64,000 bases of DNA from Piromyces finnis (taxonomy: Eukaryota > Neocallimastigomycota > Neocallimastigomycetes > Neocallimastigales > Neocallimastigaceae). The notes beneath the pieces were generated by a model. It did not search any database. It worked only from the letters and a program-made list of their open reading frames with translations, and was not told where the DNA came from. The stretch spans positions 186,001-250,000 of the forward strand of contig MCFH01000032.1 of NCBI GenBank assembly GCA_002104945.1. The letters are read 5' to 3'. Position 1 is the first letter of the stretch; every line of letters starts with the position of its first letter. The position numbers and the translations under genes were made by a program. Positions 11,081-22,193 of this stretch are shown piece after piece.

Positions 11081-14000
11081 ATGTCAGTCCTTTATATTAA
11101 AGATAAGAATTATATCAGACGTGGTACCCGGTCTTATGGTATCCCCTTAGATGATATTCGCTCCTTCTTTATCCGTGGTATTCGATCATGGTCAGTAAAT
11201 ATGCTATGGGAAAAACTCGAGGTTATTCTAGAAGATAAATTTAATTCAGTTATTAGTGTTAAATATTTTCAAACTTTCAATGATCACTTTTTCTTAGTCA
11301 AGGTTCATGGTTCATCAAAAGATTGTATTAAAATCTTACACATGTTAAAGAAGAAACTTTCAGTTACCTCAATTTCCTTTTCAGCTCGTAGTAGAAGGAA
11401 TCACAAATACACTTTTTCCACACTCAAACGTAAAATTTTAGTTTCTAATAAACATCAACATTCTATTCAACAATCATTTCAACAATCAGTTCAACAATCA
11501 GTTCAACAATCTCACCAACAATCCGATCTTCAACAAGATCTTCAACAAGATCTTCAACAAGTTTCCAATCATGAAAATATTCCAGATCTACAGCAAACAC
11601 AATTTCAATCTCAACATTCAACAATTAATTCTAATAGTTCTATCAACTCTGATAACAGTTCAATAGTTGATAGTTCTTCAGTTTCACAGCCATCTAGTAA
11701 TAGTTCTACTTATTCCTCTGATGCATCATCCATTAATAACGATGACTTTAATAATAATAATAATAGCAACGATTCTTCCTCATCCAACAAGCCTGATAAC
11801 TTTTCTTTTTGTCTTAGTTGGAACACCAATGGGTGGAATCACGAAAAGAGAGATAGTATTAGCTATTTCACAGCTATTTTCAAACCATTATTCTTATGTT
11901 TCCAAGAAACTGGTAATGGTTCTGGTTCAAATACAGATTATCCTTGTCGTGTTACTTTGCGAAACTATAGACACTTTTTCAAGAAAGCTGACGAATCAGT
12001 TCCTGGAATGAGAGGTTTATATTTAGGTTTTCACAATTCGTGTCAAGCCTCACTTGAAAACTTCTCTGGAAAGTATATTATTTCTATTTATACTTTTAGT
12101 CTCTGGAATAGATTCAAATGCTCGATTGGAAATGTTTATGTGCCTCATAGTCATCACAACATCTATGTTGATCATGCAAAGTTAGAAGTTCGCTTGTGGT
12201 TACAAACTCATTCATCCCATCCATCGATTCTTGTTGGTGATTTTAATATGTCTAAAGTAAAATTATCCAACTGGTTATCAACTAATGGATTAGGAGATTG
12301 GGAAATTCTTCCGCTTAGAGGGTCTACTATCTCTTGGACTCGAGGTGATCAATCTTCCGACATTGACCATGCTCTTATCAATTCGAAGATGAAAGATCTT
12401 ATTCACTCAGGATCATTTATAAATAATTTTTATCCTGTATCAGACCATAAGCCACTTCTTATTAATGGTAAAATTATTCCTATGGAAGATTTTTCTAATG
12501 ACTTTAATGTTCCTAAGAAAATTCTGAAATGGAATAGATTAAAATGTATTGAGGAAAAGGAATCTATTCTTAGTCATAATAAATTCCAAATTCTTTCAGC
12601 AAAATTCAACGATCCTAATGTTTCTACAGATGAACTTTCCAAAGAATTTACTTCAACTGCTTTTTCAATTGCAGACGAGCTCAGTATTACCTCAGCAAAT
12701 AATGTTATAAAGTCTTCATTTCATATTTCACAACAAATTTTTAATCTCCAAAAAATCAAAATGAAGTTGTATAAGAGATTTAAAAATGAAAGAATTTATG
12801 ATATAGATGAATTTATTAAAAGAATTAAAATCTACCGTAAGCTCATTGATTACATCCACAAAAGATGTAATGAATTTAGGAAACAAGAATATCTTCATTG
12901 GATTAAAACAGGATGTGAGTATATGAAGAGTCATAATCCTAAGAAGGCCTGGAAATGGATCAAGAAAACTGCAAAAATTGGAAAAGATTCTTTCTTTATT
13001 GCTCAACCAATTAAAAACAAAAATGGAGAATTAGTTGTTGCTACGGAAGAACAACTAGATGTGTGGCATGATCATTTCGAAAAGCTTGCATCAGATCCAA
13101 GTGGTGTAAGTCTTGATTTGGAGCATTGGTATGAAGAACCAACGAATAAACGTTTTTCACTTCCTATGCTTGATGAGTGGGATATCAACCAAGATATTAG
13201 TATTGATGAAGTCAAGTCAGCTATCCTCTCTACTCCGAATTATAAAGCATCAGGTCCGGATGGTATTCCAATTGAATTTTACAAAGCATTAATTCCATCA
13301 AGTAATGATTCTAATAATGCTACAGATAATAATTCTTCCGGTAATACCACTTCAGATAATGACGCTCATGGTTTAAATTTTATTCTTAAATTATTTAACC
13401 GTATTTGGGATGGAGACTTCCCCAACTCATGGAATGAATCCAGTATTGTTTCTATTCCTAAGAAGGGAGATTTGACAGATTGTGATAACTATCGAGGTAT
13501 ATCACTTATCAATAATGGCATTAAGTTGATTTCCAAAATTGTCACCACTAGAATCTCAGAATATGGTTTAAAGAATAATTTCATTAGACCTGAACAATTT
13601 GGTTTTCGAAAAAAGGAAGAAAGTATTAGTCTTTTCATTTCAATCCAAGAAATATGCCGTAGACGTCAATTAGATAATAAAGAGACATATTTGGCCTTTT
13701 TAGATCTCAGGAAAGCATACGATTCAGTCCCAATTGGTAATATTCTCCATAAATTAGATTGTTTAGGAATCCGAGGTAAGAGTTTACAATTCATCAAAAA
13801 TTTATATTTAACATCTAAGGCTAATGTCAAATTAAATGGACAATTCTCGAAATCTTTTGATGTGAAGAAAGGAGTCCGTCAAGGTTGCCCTCTTTCTCCT
13901 ATTCTCTTTAATCTCTTTATTAATGATATATTTAGAGAGTGCGAAGATCTAGGAGTCAGTTTAGGTGACACTCGATGCTGTGGTGGACTTTTTGCAGATG

Positions 14001-15562
14001 ATATAGTTATTTGTGCTCCAACAAGAGGATGCTTAAAAAAGATGCTTAGAAGAGTTAATGAATGGGCCTTGTATAATGAAATGGAATTTGGTATACAGAA
14101 ATGTTCAACGATGGTGATTCGTCCTGAATCAATAGAAAATCAGAACAAGAGAGATCCAACATTTTACTTAGCAGGACAACCCATTCCAACTACTGATTGT
14201 TATACTTATCTTGGTGTTCCATTTGATAAGAATCTGTCCCTTAAACCAGTTATTAAAGCTCTTAATAACAAGGTTTTGAAAGGGCTTTTTTCAGTCAGTA
14301 AATTCTTAAGAAATCCTAATATTCCTATTCCCTTCAAAAAGATAGTACTTAACTCACAAGTGATTAGCAGAGTTTCATACTTTGCACCATTACTTGGATC
14401 CAACAAAGCCAGGTCTAGAATTGCTCAGAAGCATGTTAACAAAGGAATACGATGGGTTGCCGGAGTTCATAAAGCTGTATCGTTTATTTCTTTATACTCT
14501 ATTTCAAAAGATTTGAATATTCCTCCATTGTCAGCCAAATGTGCATTAGCTCAGGTTAGATGTTTTAACAAATGGAAAAACTCAAATTGTATTACCTCAT
14601 ACCTTGTCAATTACATTCCTAAATTTAGAAAATACACGTGGTGCAAATCAAGTAGGACACTTGATAAAAAATTAAAGAAACATGGAGATGTTAAAGCAGT
14701 TAAAAACTTTTATTGGAAAGATCTCAAAGGGAATTCAATCAAAGCGCAATATTATGATGATAATAAATTTATTGAAACTAAAGATTTTATTAAATTATGT
14801 TATGAGTACCCAGGGTTTGCCTATGGCTTCTACTGGCTCTTGAAAGCAAGAAGCGGATACAAGTTGGATGCTAGAGTTGCCAAAGCTGCCAAATTTGTTG
14901 ATCCAGTTTGTCCTAACTACTGTCCATGTTGCAAGTGTGGAGATCAAAGTATTAAACATTGGTTATTAGATTGTCCAACATTTAGAGATATCCGTATTAA
15001 ACATTATGATTCCATAGTCCAGCTACTAAATTTTTTCAGTCAACGTAATTCCAATAGTCCTATCAATAATAATGAAATTGATAATATCAGTAGAGATAGT
15101 AATAACATTAATAGTAATAGTAACAATAGTAGTAATAGAAATAATAATATTAGTAATGATAGCAATAGTGAAGATAATAATTCTAATTTAGATAGTAATT
15201 TAGTTAATGATAGTAATAGTTCTAATAATCCGGTGAATATTAATGTGTATGATTATTCTAGTGTGTGCAGTAAAATATTTAAATTCCTTCTTGGGGGAAG
15301 AAGTTTTAACAATATTAATTACAATTCAAGGGAATGGAAAGAACTTTGTAAGCGTCAGATTCAATCTGGTACTAACGAAGGAACACCATTCTTGACGGTA
15401 ACCGCGGAACTTCTAACCAAAATCATGCCTTTTGCTATTGGCCAGCAATGGACAATGTTCAAAAGGTTTGAAGCAACATCCAAGAGCGTCAATGCTGAAG
15501 AAACAGTAAGACAGGCCAGGAGGGCCAGCGCAACCAATGGAGATCATAATTTTGTCCCATGA
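11081..15562 (+). CDS. LINE polyprotein: endonuclease, reverse transcriptase, zinc knuckle (copy 1)
   Basis: A 1493-residue protein for target-primed reverse transcription. An N-terminal basic region of about 120 residues, of unknown fold, is followed by a Gln/Ser/Asn-rich linker (about 125-240). The APE-like endonuclease begins with SWNTNGW (about 245), has QETG, VGDFNMS (about 386) and SDHKPL (about 453). The reverse transcriptase runs from SGPDGIP (about 722) through IPKKGD, NYRGISL, LDLRKAYDSV and GVRQGCPLSP to the catalytic FADD (about 970). A CPCCKCG...KHWLLDC zinc knuckle lies at about 1280. A Ser/Asn tract of microsatellite origin precedes a conserved C-terminal block. No separate ORF1 is visible upstream; its role could be filled by the N-terminal region. 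Start: first ATG in frame, after TTATC. Intact; RNase H not recognised. Confidence 0.93.
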   Translation: MSVLYIKDKNYIRRGTRSYGIPLDDIRSFFIRGIRSWSVNMLWEKLEVILEDKFNSVISVKYFQTFNDHFFLVKVHGSSKDCIKILHMLKKKLSVTSISFSARSRRNHKYTFSTLKRKILVSNKHQHSIQQSFQQSVQQSVQQSHQQSDLQQDLQQDLQQVSNHENIPDLQQTQFQSQHSTINSNSSINSDNSSIVDSSSVSQPSSNSSTYSSDASSINNDDFNNNNNSNDSSSSNKPDNFSFCLSWNTNGWNHEKRDSISYFTAIFKPLFLCFQETGNGSGSNTDYPCRVTLRNYRHFFKKADESVPGMRGLYLGFHNSCQASLENFSGKYIISIYTFSLWNRFKCSIGNVYVPHSHHNIYVDHAKLEVRLWLQTHSSHPSILVGDFNMSKVKLSNWLSTNGLGDWEILPLRGSTISWTRGDQSSDIDHALINSKMKDLIHSGSFINNFYPVSDHKPLLINGKIIPMEDFSNDFNVPKKILKWNRLKCIEEKESILSHNKFQILSAKFNDPNVSTDELSKEFTSTAFSIADELSITSANNVIKSSFHISQQIFNLQKIKMKLYKRFKNERIYDIDEFIKRIKIYRKLIDYIHKRCNEFRKQEYLHWIKTGCEYMKSHNPKKAWKWIKKTAKIGKDSFFIAQPIKNKNGELVVATEEQLDVWHDHFEKLASDPSGVSLDLEHWYEEPTNKRFSLPMLDEWDINQDISIDEVKSAILSTPNYKASGPDGIPIEFYKALIPSSNDSNNATDNNSSGNTTSDNDAHGLNFILKLFNRIWDGDFPNSWNESSIVSIPKKGDLTDCDNYRGISLINNGIKLISKIVTTRISEYGLKNNFIRPEQFGFRKKEESISLFISIQEICRRRQLDNKETYLAFLDLRKAYDSVPIGNILHKLDCLGIRGKSLQFIKNLYLTSKANVKLNGQFSKSFDVKKGVRQGCPLSPILFNLFINDIFRECEDLGVSLGDTRCCGGLFADDIVICAPTRGCLKKMLRRVNEWALYNEMEFGIQKCSTMVIRPESIENQNKRDPTFYLAGQPIPTTDCYTYLGVPFDKNLSLKPVIKALNNKVLKGLFSVSKFLRNPNIPIPFKKIVLNSQVISRVSYFAPLLGSNKARSRIAQKHVNKGIRWVAGVHKAVSFISLYSISKDLNIPPLSAKCALAQVRCFNKWKNSNCITSYLVNYIPKFRKYTWCKSSRTLDKKLKKHGDVKAVKNFYWKDLKGNSIKAQYYDDNKFIETKDFIKLCYEYPGFAYGFYWLLKARSGYKLDARVAKAAKFVDPVCPNYCPCCKCGDQSIKHWLLDCPTFRDIRIKHYDSIVQLLNFFSQRNSNSPINNNEIDNISRDSNNINSNSNNSSNRNNNISNDSNSEDNNSNLDSNLVNDSNSSNNPVNINVYDYSSVCSKIFKFLLGGRSFNNINYNSREWKELCKRQIQSGTNEGTPFLTVTAELLTKIMPFAIGQQWTMFKRFEATSKSVNAEETVRQARRASATNGDHNFVP

Positions 15563-15800
15563 CAAAATTTTGATCTTTGGCTCGGTGTCCCATTGGAAGT
15601 CAAATACAATTATTATACTTTAGTATGATAGTGGCTTTCTTACTTTAATTAAAATTACTAGAATACATTATACCCAATTTTTATTCATTTGTGTTTATTT
15701 AAACATATTTTTTTTTATTATTATTTTTATTTTTTAATTTTTTATTACATGTATTATAATTTTAATTAAATTAATAATAAAGTTTATAATATTTGATGCC

Positions 15801-15843
<43 letters not shown>

Positions 15844-15846
<3 letters not shown>

Positions 15847-16118
15847 ATGCTCATGGTACTGAGAGAGTAGAAAGACCCTCTTGGGAACGTGCCTTCATTT
15901 ATTTAATAAATGTAGTTTCTCAAGGGGGTCTACTCATGCTCATGGTACTGAGAGAGTAGAAAGAATTAAATCCAAGTATTGCGCAATGGATGCTTGGTGC
16001 CCTCTTAGGAACGTGCCTTCATTTATTTAATAATGGAGTTTATCAAGGGGGTCTACTCATGCTCATGGTACTGAGAGAGTAGAAAGAATTAAATCCAAGC
16101 ATTGCGCAATGGATGCTT
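15844..16118 (+). repeat. 5' UTR monomers of LINE copy 2
   Basis: A partial monomer (15844-15875), a full unit (15876-15999) and a unit from 16000 that runs into the unique 5' UTR. Copy 2 has fewer monomers than copy 1, so monomer number varies between copies. Confidence 0.78.
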
Positions 16119-16765
16119 GGTTAGTCTTTAAGGGAAAATTATTAGGACTAAGCTCATGGTACTGAGCGATTAAAAAACATTTTATTCATCGAATTAAGTA
16201 TTTGATGAATAAGTTGAATGTTTGATATTCAGGTAAGTTTGTATAGTATTTAATTAGAAGAGTAATACATTTTGTTGCTGTATTTTTTCTTTTATTCATG
16301 TATTCATGTAGTACTACTCTTCTCTTGTAAGAATCCAATGTAGTCAACTTTAGCATTTGCATTGTATTTTTATATTCATGTAGCTATTGTTGTATTGTTT
16401 CTTGTAAGAGACTGATTCACTCTACATCATGTAAAAATACTATTCACAAGCTTTCTGGTGTCGACATTCTTGATTCAAATTTTTTACCAATTTAAATATT
16501 TAATGAAAAGTAAAGTCAAACAAGTTTAGTGTCAAAAAGCGATTCGAATTTACTAACAACAAACCAAAACTAGAATTTTTAAAGAAAATTTACAACTAGA
16601 ATTCAAAAAAAAGAAACTTTAAACAAAGCATCGTAACAATTTTTGTACTATCCAGTACTTTTAAGAAGAGAGAGAGAGACAGATTTTTTTTTCCATATAC
16701 GTTATATTTATAATTTTTATTAGTATTTATTTTATATTCAATATTTTTAATTAGAATTTATTATC

Positions 16766-19700
16766 ATGTCAGTCCTTTATATTAAAGACAAGAATTATAT
16801 CAGACGTGGTACCCGGTCTTATGGTATCCCCTTAGATGATATTCGCTCCTTCTTTATCCGTGGTATTCGATCATGGTCAGTAAATATGCTATGGGAAAAA
16901 CTCGAGGTTATTCTAGAAGATAAATTTAATTCAGTTATTAGTGTTAAATATTTTCAGACTTTCAATGATCACTTTTTCTTAGTCAAGGTTCATGGTTCAT
17001 CAAAAGATTGTATTAAAATCTTACACATGTTAAAGAAGAAACTTTCAGTTACCTCAATTTCCTTTTCAGCTCGTAGTAGAAGGAATCACAAATACACTTT
17101 TTCCACTCTCAAACGTAAAATTTTAGTTTCTAATAAACATCAACATTCTATTCAACAATCATTTCAACAATCAGTTCAACAATCAGTTCAACAATCTCAC
17201 CAACAATCCGATCTTCAACAAGATCTTCAACAAGATCTTCAACAAGTTTCCAATCATGAAAATATTCCAGATCTACAGCAAACACAATTTCAATCTCAAC
17301 ATTCAACAATTAATTCTAATAGCTCTATCAACTCTGCTAACAGTTCAATAGTTGATAGTTCTTCAGTTTCACAGCCATCTAGTAATAGTTCTACTTATTC
17401 CTCTGATGCATCATCCATTAATAACGATGACTTTAATAATAATAATAATAGCAACGATTCTTCCTCATCCAACAAGCCTGATAACTTTTCTTTTTGTCTT
17501 AGTTGGAACACCAATGGGTGGAATCACGAAAAGAGAGATAGTATTAGCTATTTCACAGCTATTTTCAAACCATTATTTTTATGTTTCCAAGAAACTGGTA
17601 ATGGTTCTGGTTCAAATACAGATTATCCTTGTCGTGTTACTTTGCGAAACTATAGACACTTTTTCAAGAAAGCTGATGAATCAGTTCCTGGAATGAGAGG
17701 TTTATATTTAGGTTTTCACAATTCGTGTCAAGCCTCACTTGAAAACTTCTCTGGAAAGTATATTATTTCTATTTATACTTTTAGTCTCTGGAATAGATTC
17801 AAATGCTCGATTGGAAATGTTTATATGCCTCATAGTCATCACAACATCTATGTTGATCATGCAAAGTTAGAAGTTCGCTTGTGGTTACAAACTCATTCAT
17901 CCCATCCATCGATTCTTGTTGGTGATTTTAATATGTCTAAAGTAAAATTATCCAACTGGTTATCAACTAATGGATTAGGAGATTGGGAAATTCTTCCGCT
18001 TAGAGGGTCTACTATCTCTTGGACTCGAGGTGATCAATCTTCCGACATTGACCATGCTCTTATCAATTCGAAGATGAAAGATCTTATTCACTCAGGATCA
18101 TTTATAAATAATTTTTATCCAGTATCAGACCATAAGCCACTTCTTATTAATGGTAAAATTATTCCTATGGAAGATTTTTCTAATGACTTTAATGTTCCTA
18201 AGAAAATTCTGAAATGGAATAGATTAAAATGTATTGAGGAAAAGGAATCTATTCTCAGTCATAATAAATTCCAAATTCTTTCAGCAAAATTCAACGATCC
18301 TAATGTTTCTACAGATGAACTTTCCAAAGAGTTTACTTCAACTGCTTTTTCAATTGCAGACGAGCTCAGTATTACCTCAGCAAATAATGTTATAAAGTCT
18401 TCATTTCATATTTCACAACAAATTTTTAATCTCCAAAAAATCAAAATGAAGTTGTATAAGAGATTTAAAAAAGAAAGAATTTATGATATAGATGAATTTA
18501 TTAAAAGAATTAAAATCTACCGTAAGCTCATTGATTACATCCACAAAAGATGTAATGAATTTAGGAAACAAGAATATCTTCATTGGATTAAAACAGGATG
18601 TGAGTATATGAAGAGTCATAATCCTAAGAAGGCCTGGAAATGGATCAAGAAAACTGCAAAAATTGGAAAAGATTCTTTCTTTATTGCTCAACCAATTAAA
18701 AATAAAAATGGAGAATTAGTTGTTGCTACAGAAGAACAACTAGATGTGTGGCATGATCATTTCGAAAACCTTGCATCAGATCCAAGTGGTGTAAGTCTTG
18801 ATTTGGAGCATTGGTATGAAGAACCAATGAATAAACGTTTTTCACTTCCTATGCTTGATGAGTGGGATATCAACCAAGATATTAGTATTGATGAAGTCAA
18901 GTCAGCTATCCTCTCTACTCCAAATTATAAAGCATCAGGTCCGGATGGTATTCCAATTGAATTTTACAAAGCATTAATTCCATCGAGTAATGATTCTAAT
19001 AATGCTACAGATAATAATTCTTCTGGTAATACTACTTCAGATAATGATGCTCATGGTTTAAATTTTATTCTTAAATTATTTAACCGTATTTGGGATGGAG
19101 ACTTCCCCAACTCATGGAATGAATCCAGTATTGTTTCTATTCCTAAGAAGGGAGATTTGACAGATTGTGATAACTATCGAGGTATATCACTTATCAATAA
19201 TGGCATTAAGTTGATTTCCAAAATTGTCACCACTAGAATCTCAGAATATGGTCTAAAGAATAATTTCATTAGACCTGAACAATTTGGTTTTCGAAAAAAG
19301 GAAGAAAGTATTAGTCTTTTCATTTCAATCCAAGAAATATGCCGTAGACGTCAATTAGATAATAAAGAGACATATTTGGCCTTTTTAGATCTCAGGAAAG
19401 CATACGATTCAGTCCCAATCAGTAATATTCTCCATAAATTAGATTGTTTAGGAATCCGAGGTAAGTGTTTACAATTCATCAAAAATTTATATTTAACATC
19501 TAAGGCTAATGTCAAATTAGATGGACAATTCTCGAAATCTTTTGATGTGAAGAAAGGAGTCCGTCAAGGATGCCCTCTTTCTCCTATTCTCTTTAATCTC
19601 TTTATTAATGATATATTTAGAGAGTGCGAAGATCTAGGAGTCAGTTTAGGTGACACTCGATGCTGTGGTGGACTTTTTGCAGATGATATAGTTATTTGTG

Positions 19701-21286
19701 CTCCAACAAGAGGATGCTTAAAAAAGATGCTTAGAAGAGTTAATGAATGGGCCTTGTATAATGAAATGGAATTTGGTATACAGAAATGTTCAACGATGGT
19801 GATTCGTCCTGAATCAATAGAAAATCAGAACAAGAGAGATCCAACATTTTACTTAGCAGGACAACCCATTCCAACTACTGATTGTTATACTTATCTTGGT
19901 GTTCCATTTGATAAGAATTTGTCCCTTAAACCAGTAATTAAAGTTCTTAATAACAAGGTTTTGAAAGGACTTTTTTCAGTCAGTAAATTCTTAAGAAATC
20001 CTAATATTCCTATTCCCTTCAAAAAGATAGTACTTAACTCACAAGTGATTAGCAGAGTTTCATACTTTGCACCATTACTTGGATCCAACAAAGCCAGGTC
20101 TAGGATTGCTCAGAAGCATGTTAACAAAGGAATACGATGGGTTGCCGGAGTTCATAAAGCTGTATCGTTTATATCTTTATACTCTATTTCAAAAGATTTG
20201 AATATTCCTCCATTGTCAGCCAAATGTGCGTTAGCTCAGGTTAGATGTTTTAACAAATGGAAAAACTCAAATTGTATTATCTCACACCTTGTCAATTACA
20301 TTCCTAAATTTAGAAAATACACGTGGTGCAAATCAAGTAGGACACTTGATAAAAAATTAAAGAAACATGGAGATGTTAAAGCAGTTAAAAACTTTTATTG
20401 GAAAGATCTCAAAGGGAATTCAATCAAAGCGCAATATTATGATGATAATAAATTTATTGAAACTAAAGATTTTATTAAATTATGTTATGAATACCCAGAG
20501 TTTGCCTATGGCTTCTACTGGCTATTGAAAGCAAGAAGCGGATACAAGTTGGATGCTAGAGTTGCCAAAGCTGCCAAATTTGTTGATCCAGTTTGTCCTA
20601 ACTACTGTCCATGTTGCAAGTGTGGAGATCAAAGTATTAAACATTGGTTATTAGATTGTCCAACATTTAGAGATATCCGTATTAAACATTATGATTCTAT
20701 AGTCCATCTATTAAATTTTTTCAGTCAACGTAATTCCAATAGTCCTATCAATAATAATGAAATTGATAATATCAGCAGAGATAGCAATAACAGTAATAGT
20801 AATAATAACAATAGTAGTAATAGTAATAATAGAAATAGTAATAATAACAATAGTAGTAATAGAAATAATAATATTAGTAATGATAGCAATAGTGAAGATA
20901 ATAATTCTAATTTAGATAGTAATTTAGTTAATGATAGTAATAGTTCTAATAATCCGGTGAATATTAATGTGTATGATTATTCTAGTGTGTGCAGTAAAAT
21001 ATTTAAATTCCTTCTTGGGGGAAGAAGTTTTAACAATATTAATTACAATTCAAGGGAATGGAAAGAACTTTGTAAGCGTCAGATTCAATCTGGCACTAAT
21101 GAAGGAACACCATTCTTGACGGTAACCGCGGAACTTCTAACCAAAATCATGCCTTTTGCTATTGGCCAGCAATGGTCAATGTTCAAAAGGTTTGAAGCAA
21201 CATCCAAGAGCGTCAATGCTGAAGAAACAGTAAGACAGGCCAGGAGGGCCAGCACAACCAATGGAGATCATAATTTTGTTCCATGA
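16766..21286 (+). CDS. LINE polyprotein: endonuclease, reverse transcriptase, zinc knuckle (copy 2)
   Basis: 1506 residues, the same domain order as the ORF at 11081 and identical at nearly all positions. Endonuclease (SWNTNGW, VGDFNMS, SDHKPL), reverse transcriptase with FADD, and CCHC knuckle are complete. It is 13 residues longer because the Asn/Ser tract between the zinc knuckle and C terminus (about 20750-20950) has expanded by AAT/AGT repeats. Differences elsewhere are single substitutions (for example NAN for NDN in the linker, SN for GN after YDSVPI). No frameshift or premature stop, so it is presumably functional. Confidence 0.93.
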   Translation: MSVLYIKDKNYIRRGTRSYGIPLDDIRSFFIRGIRSWSVNMLWEKLEVILEDKFNSVISVKYFQTFNDHFFLVKVHGSSKDCIKILHMLKKKLSVTSISFSARSRRNHKYTFSTLKRKILVSNKHQHSIQQSFQQSVQQSVQQSHQQSDLQQDLQQDLQQVSNHENIPDLQQTQFQSQHSTINSNSSINSANSSIVDSSSVSQPSSNSSTYSSDASSINNDDFNNNNNSNDSSSSNKPDNFSFCLSWNTNGWNHEKRDSISYFTAIFKPLFLCFQETGNGSGSNTDYPCRVTLRNYRHFFKKADESVPGMRGLYLGFHNSCQASLENFSGKYIISIYTFSLWNRFKCSIGNVYMPHSHHNIYVDHAKLEVRLWLQTHSSHPSILVGDFNMSKVKLSNWLSTNGLGDWEILPLRGSTISWTRGDQSSDIDHALINSKMKDLIHSGSFINNFYPVSDHKPLLINGKIIPMEDFSNDFNVPKKILKWNRLKCIEEKESILSHNKFQILSAKFNDPNVSTDELSKEFTSTAFSIADELSITSANNVIKSSFHISQQIFNLQKIKMKLYKRFKKERIYDIDEFIKRIKIYRKLIDYIHKRCNEFRKQEYLHWIKTGCEYMKSHNPKKAWKWIKKTAKIGKDSFFIAQPIKNKNGELVVATEEQLDVWHDHFENLASDPSGVSLDLEHWYEEPMNKRFSLPMLDEWDINQDISIDEVKSAILSTPNYKASGPDGIPIEFYKALIPSSNDSNNATDNNSSGNTTSDNDAHGLNFILKLFNRIWDGDFPNSWNESSIVSIPKKGDLTDCDNYRGISLINNGIKLISKIVTTRISEYGLKNNFIRPEQFGFRKKEESISLFISIQEICRRRQLDNKETYLAFLDLRKAYDSVPISNILHKLDCLGIRGKCLQFIKNLYLTSKANVKLDGQFSKSFDVKKGVRQGCPLSPILFNLFINDIFRECEDLGVSLGDTRCCGGLFADDIVICAPTRGCLKKMLRRVNEWALYNEMEFGIQKCSTMVIRPESIENQNKRDPTFYLAGQPIPTTDCYTYLGVPFDKNLSLKPVIKVLNNKVLKGLFSVSKFLRNPNIPIPFKKIVLNSQVISRVSYFAPLLGSNKARSRIAQKHVNKGIRWVAGVHKAVSFISLYSISKDLNIPPLSAKCALAQVRCFNKWKNSNCIISHLVNYIPKFRKYTWCKSSRTLDKKLKKHGDVKAVKNFYWKDLKGNSIKAQYYDDNKFIETKDFIKLCYEYPEFAYGFYWLLKARSGYKLDARVAKAAKFVDPVCPNYCPCCKCGDQSIKHWLLDCPTFRDIRIKHYDSIVHLLNFFSQRNSNSPINNNEIDNISRDSNNSNSNNNNSSNSNNRNSNNNNSSNRNNNISNDSNSEDNNSNLDSNLVNDSNSSNNPVNINVYDYSSVCSKIFKFLLGGRSFNNINYNSREWKELCKRQIQSGTNEGTPFLTVTAELLTKIMPFAIGQQWSMFKRFEATSKSVNAEETVRQARRASTTNGDHNFVP

Positions 21287-21540
21287 CAAAATTTTGATCT
21301 TTGACTTGGTGTCCCATTGGAAGTCAAATACAATTATTATACTTTAGTATGATAGTGGCTTTCTTACTTTAATTAAAATTACTAGAATACATTATACCCA
21401 ATTTTTATTCATTTGTGTTTATTTAAACATATTTTTTTTTATTTTTATTTTAATTTTAATTTTTTTATTACATGTATTATAATTTTAATTAAATTAATAA
21501 TAAAATTTAAAAATATTTGATACCGTTAAAAAAAAAAAAA

Positions 21541-21611
21541 GTCGATGTTGGTTTTTTTGGTAATAGTGGACTCTTAATAGATAAGATTATATATTTTTCC
21601 AATACACAAAA
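21541..21611 (+). other. Displaced 5' spacer of tRNA-Met unit 2
   Basis: GTCGATGTTGG, T tract, GGTAATAGTGG and CAATACACAAAA match 9760 onward. The block stops at the A tract, where LTR A begins; the rest of the spacer (ATTGTAAAGA) reappears only at 34589, next to tRNA copy 2, some 13 kb away. Confidence 0.75.
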
Positions 21612-22190
21612 TGATATTAATCTTAAATTTAAAATTTAATTCAAAAAGTGATTATTACATTATATCTTACTGTATAACTGTAATAAAATCAATAACTATA
21701 TGCAATAAAAGGAATAAAAGTAATTAGAAATAACAATAAAAGAAATAATTAAAAGCTAAAAAATATAAAAAGTTGTTTATTTTACAATTAAAGTAATAAA
21801 TATTTTAAATGTTTATTTTACAATTAATTAAAGTAATAATTATTTTTAATATTTTAATAAAAGTGTTTAATTATACTATTTTATAACATGAATTATTATA
21901 TTTGTTTACTTTTAAAGTGTAATTTACTAAAGAAATTATTAAATATTTAATTTAACAATTAATTTAACAAAAGTTATATATTTTGATCTCGATTAATTAA
22001 AGTTTATTATTTTCTTTCAATAATCAAAATATATGCAGTGTTAAGGATTAATTTTATTTTAGAATTTTGGTACAGTAATTAGTTAAACTAGAACTTATTT
22101 TAAAGTTACTTTTAGGGTTGACTTAAAAATCAGGTTTAATAATAATTTTATATTTATTAATTTTATATTTATTAATTTCATTATTTATCA
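21612..22190 (-). mobile_element. Solo LTR, family A (short form)
   Basis: Starts TGATATTAATC and ends ATTATTTATCA, with oligo-A on both sides. It is an internally shortened version (579 bp) of the 802 bp LTR at 53681 and 62061. Strand is set by the PBS beside the 62061 copy. No internal coding region adjoins it, so it is probably a solo LTR. Confidence 0.7.
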
Positions 22191-22193
22191 AAA

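Larger units (their letters stand above)
9978..15843 (+). mobile_element. Full-length non-LTR retrotransposon, copy 1 (tRNA-downstream LINE)
   Basis: An APE-type LINE starting 64 bp downstream of an initiator tRNA-Met gene in the same orientation. Layout: monomer-repeat 5' UTR (9978-10440), unique 5' UTR (10441-11080), one long ORF (11081-15562), a 3' UTR with AATAAAG near 15776, and a poly(A) of about 40 (15804-15843). The next copy begins immediately after the tail, so the two are head-to-tail. The ORF is intact and nearly identical to copy 2, which indicates recent activity. Flanking target duplications are not obvious because the 3' flank is another copy of the element. Confidence 0.88.
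15844..21540 (+). mobile_element. Full-length non-LTR retrotransposon, copy 2
   Basis: Starts inside a 5' monomer (CTCATGCTCATGG) directly after the poly(A) of copy 1, then has monomers, 5' UTR, intact ORF and a 13-base A tail (21528-21540). Its 3' flank is the GTCGATGTTG block, the 5' spacer of the next tRNA unit. It therefore occupies the region between the 3' and 5' spacers of adjacent tRNA-Met units. It differs from copy 1 by scattered substitutions and by length changes in homopolymers and the Asn/Ser tract. Confidence 0.87.
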
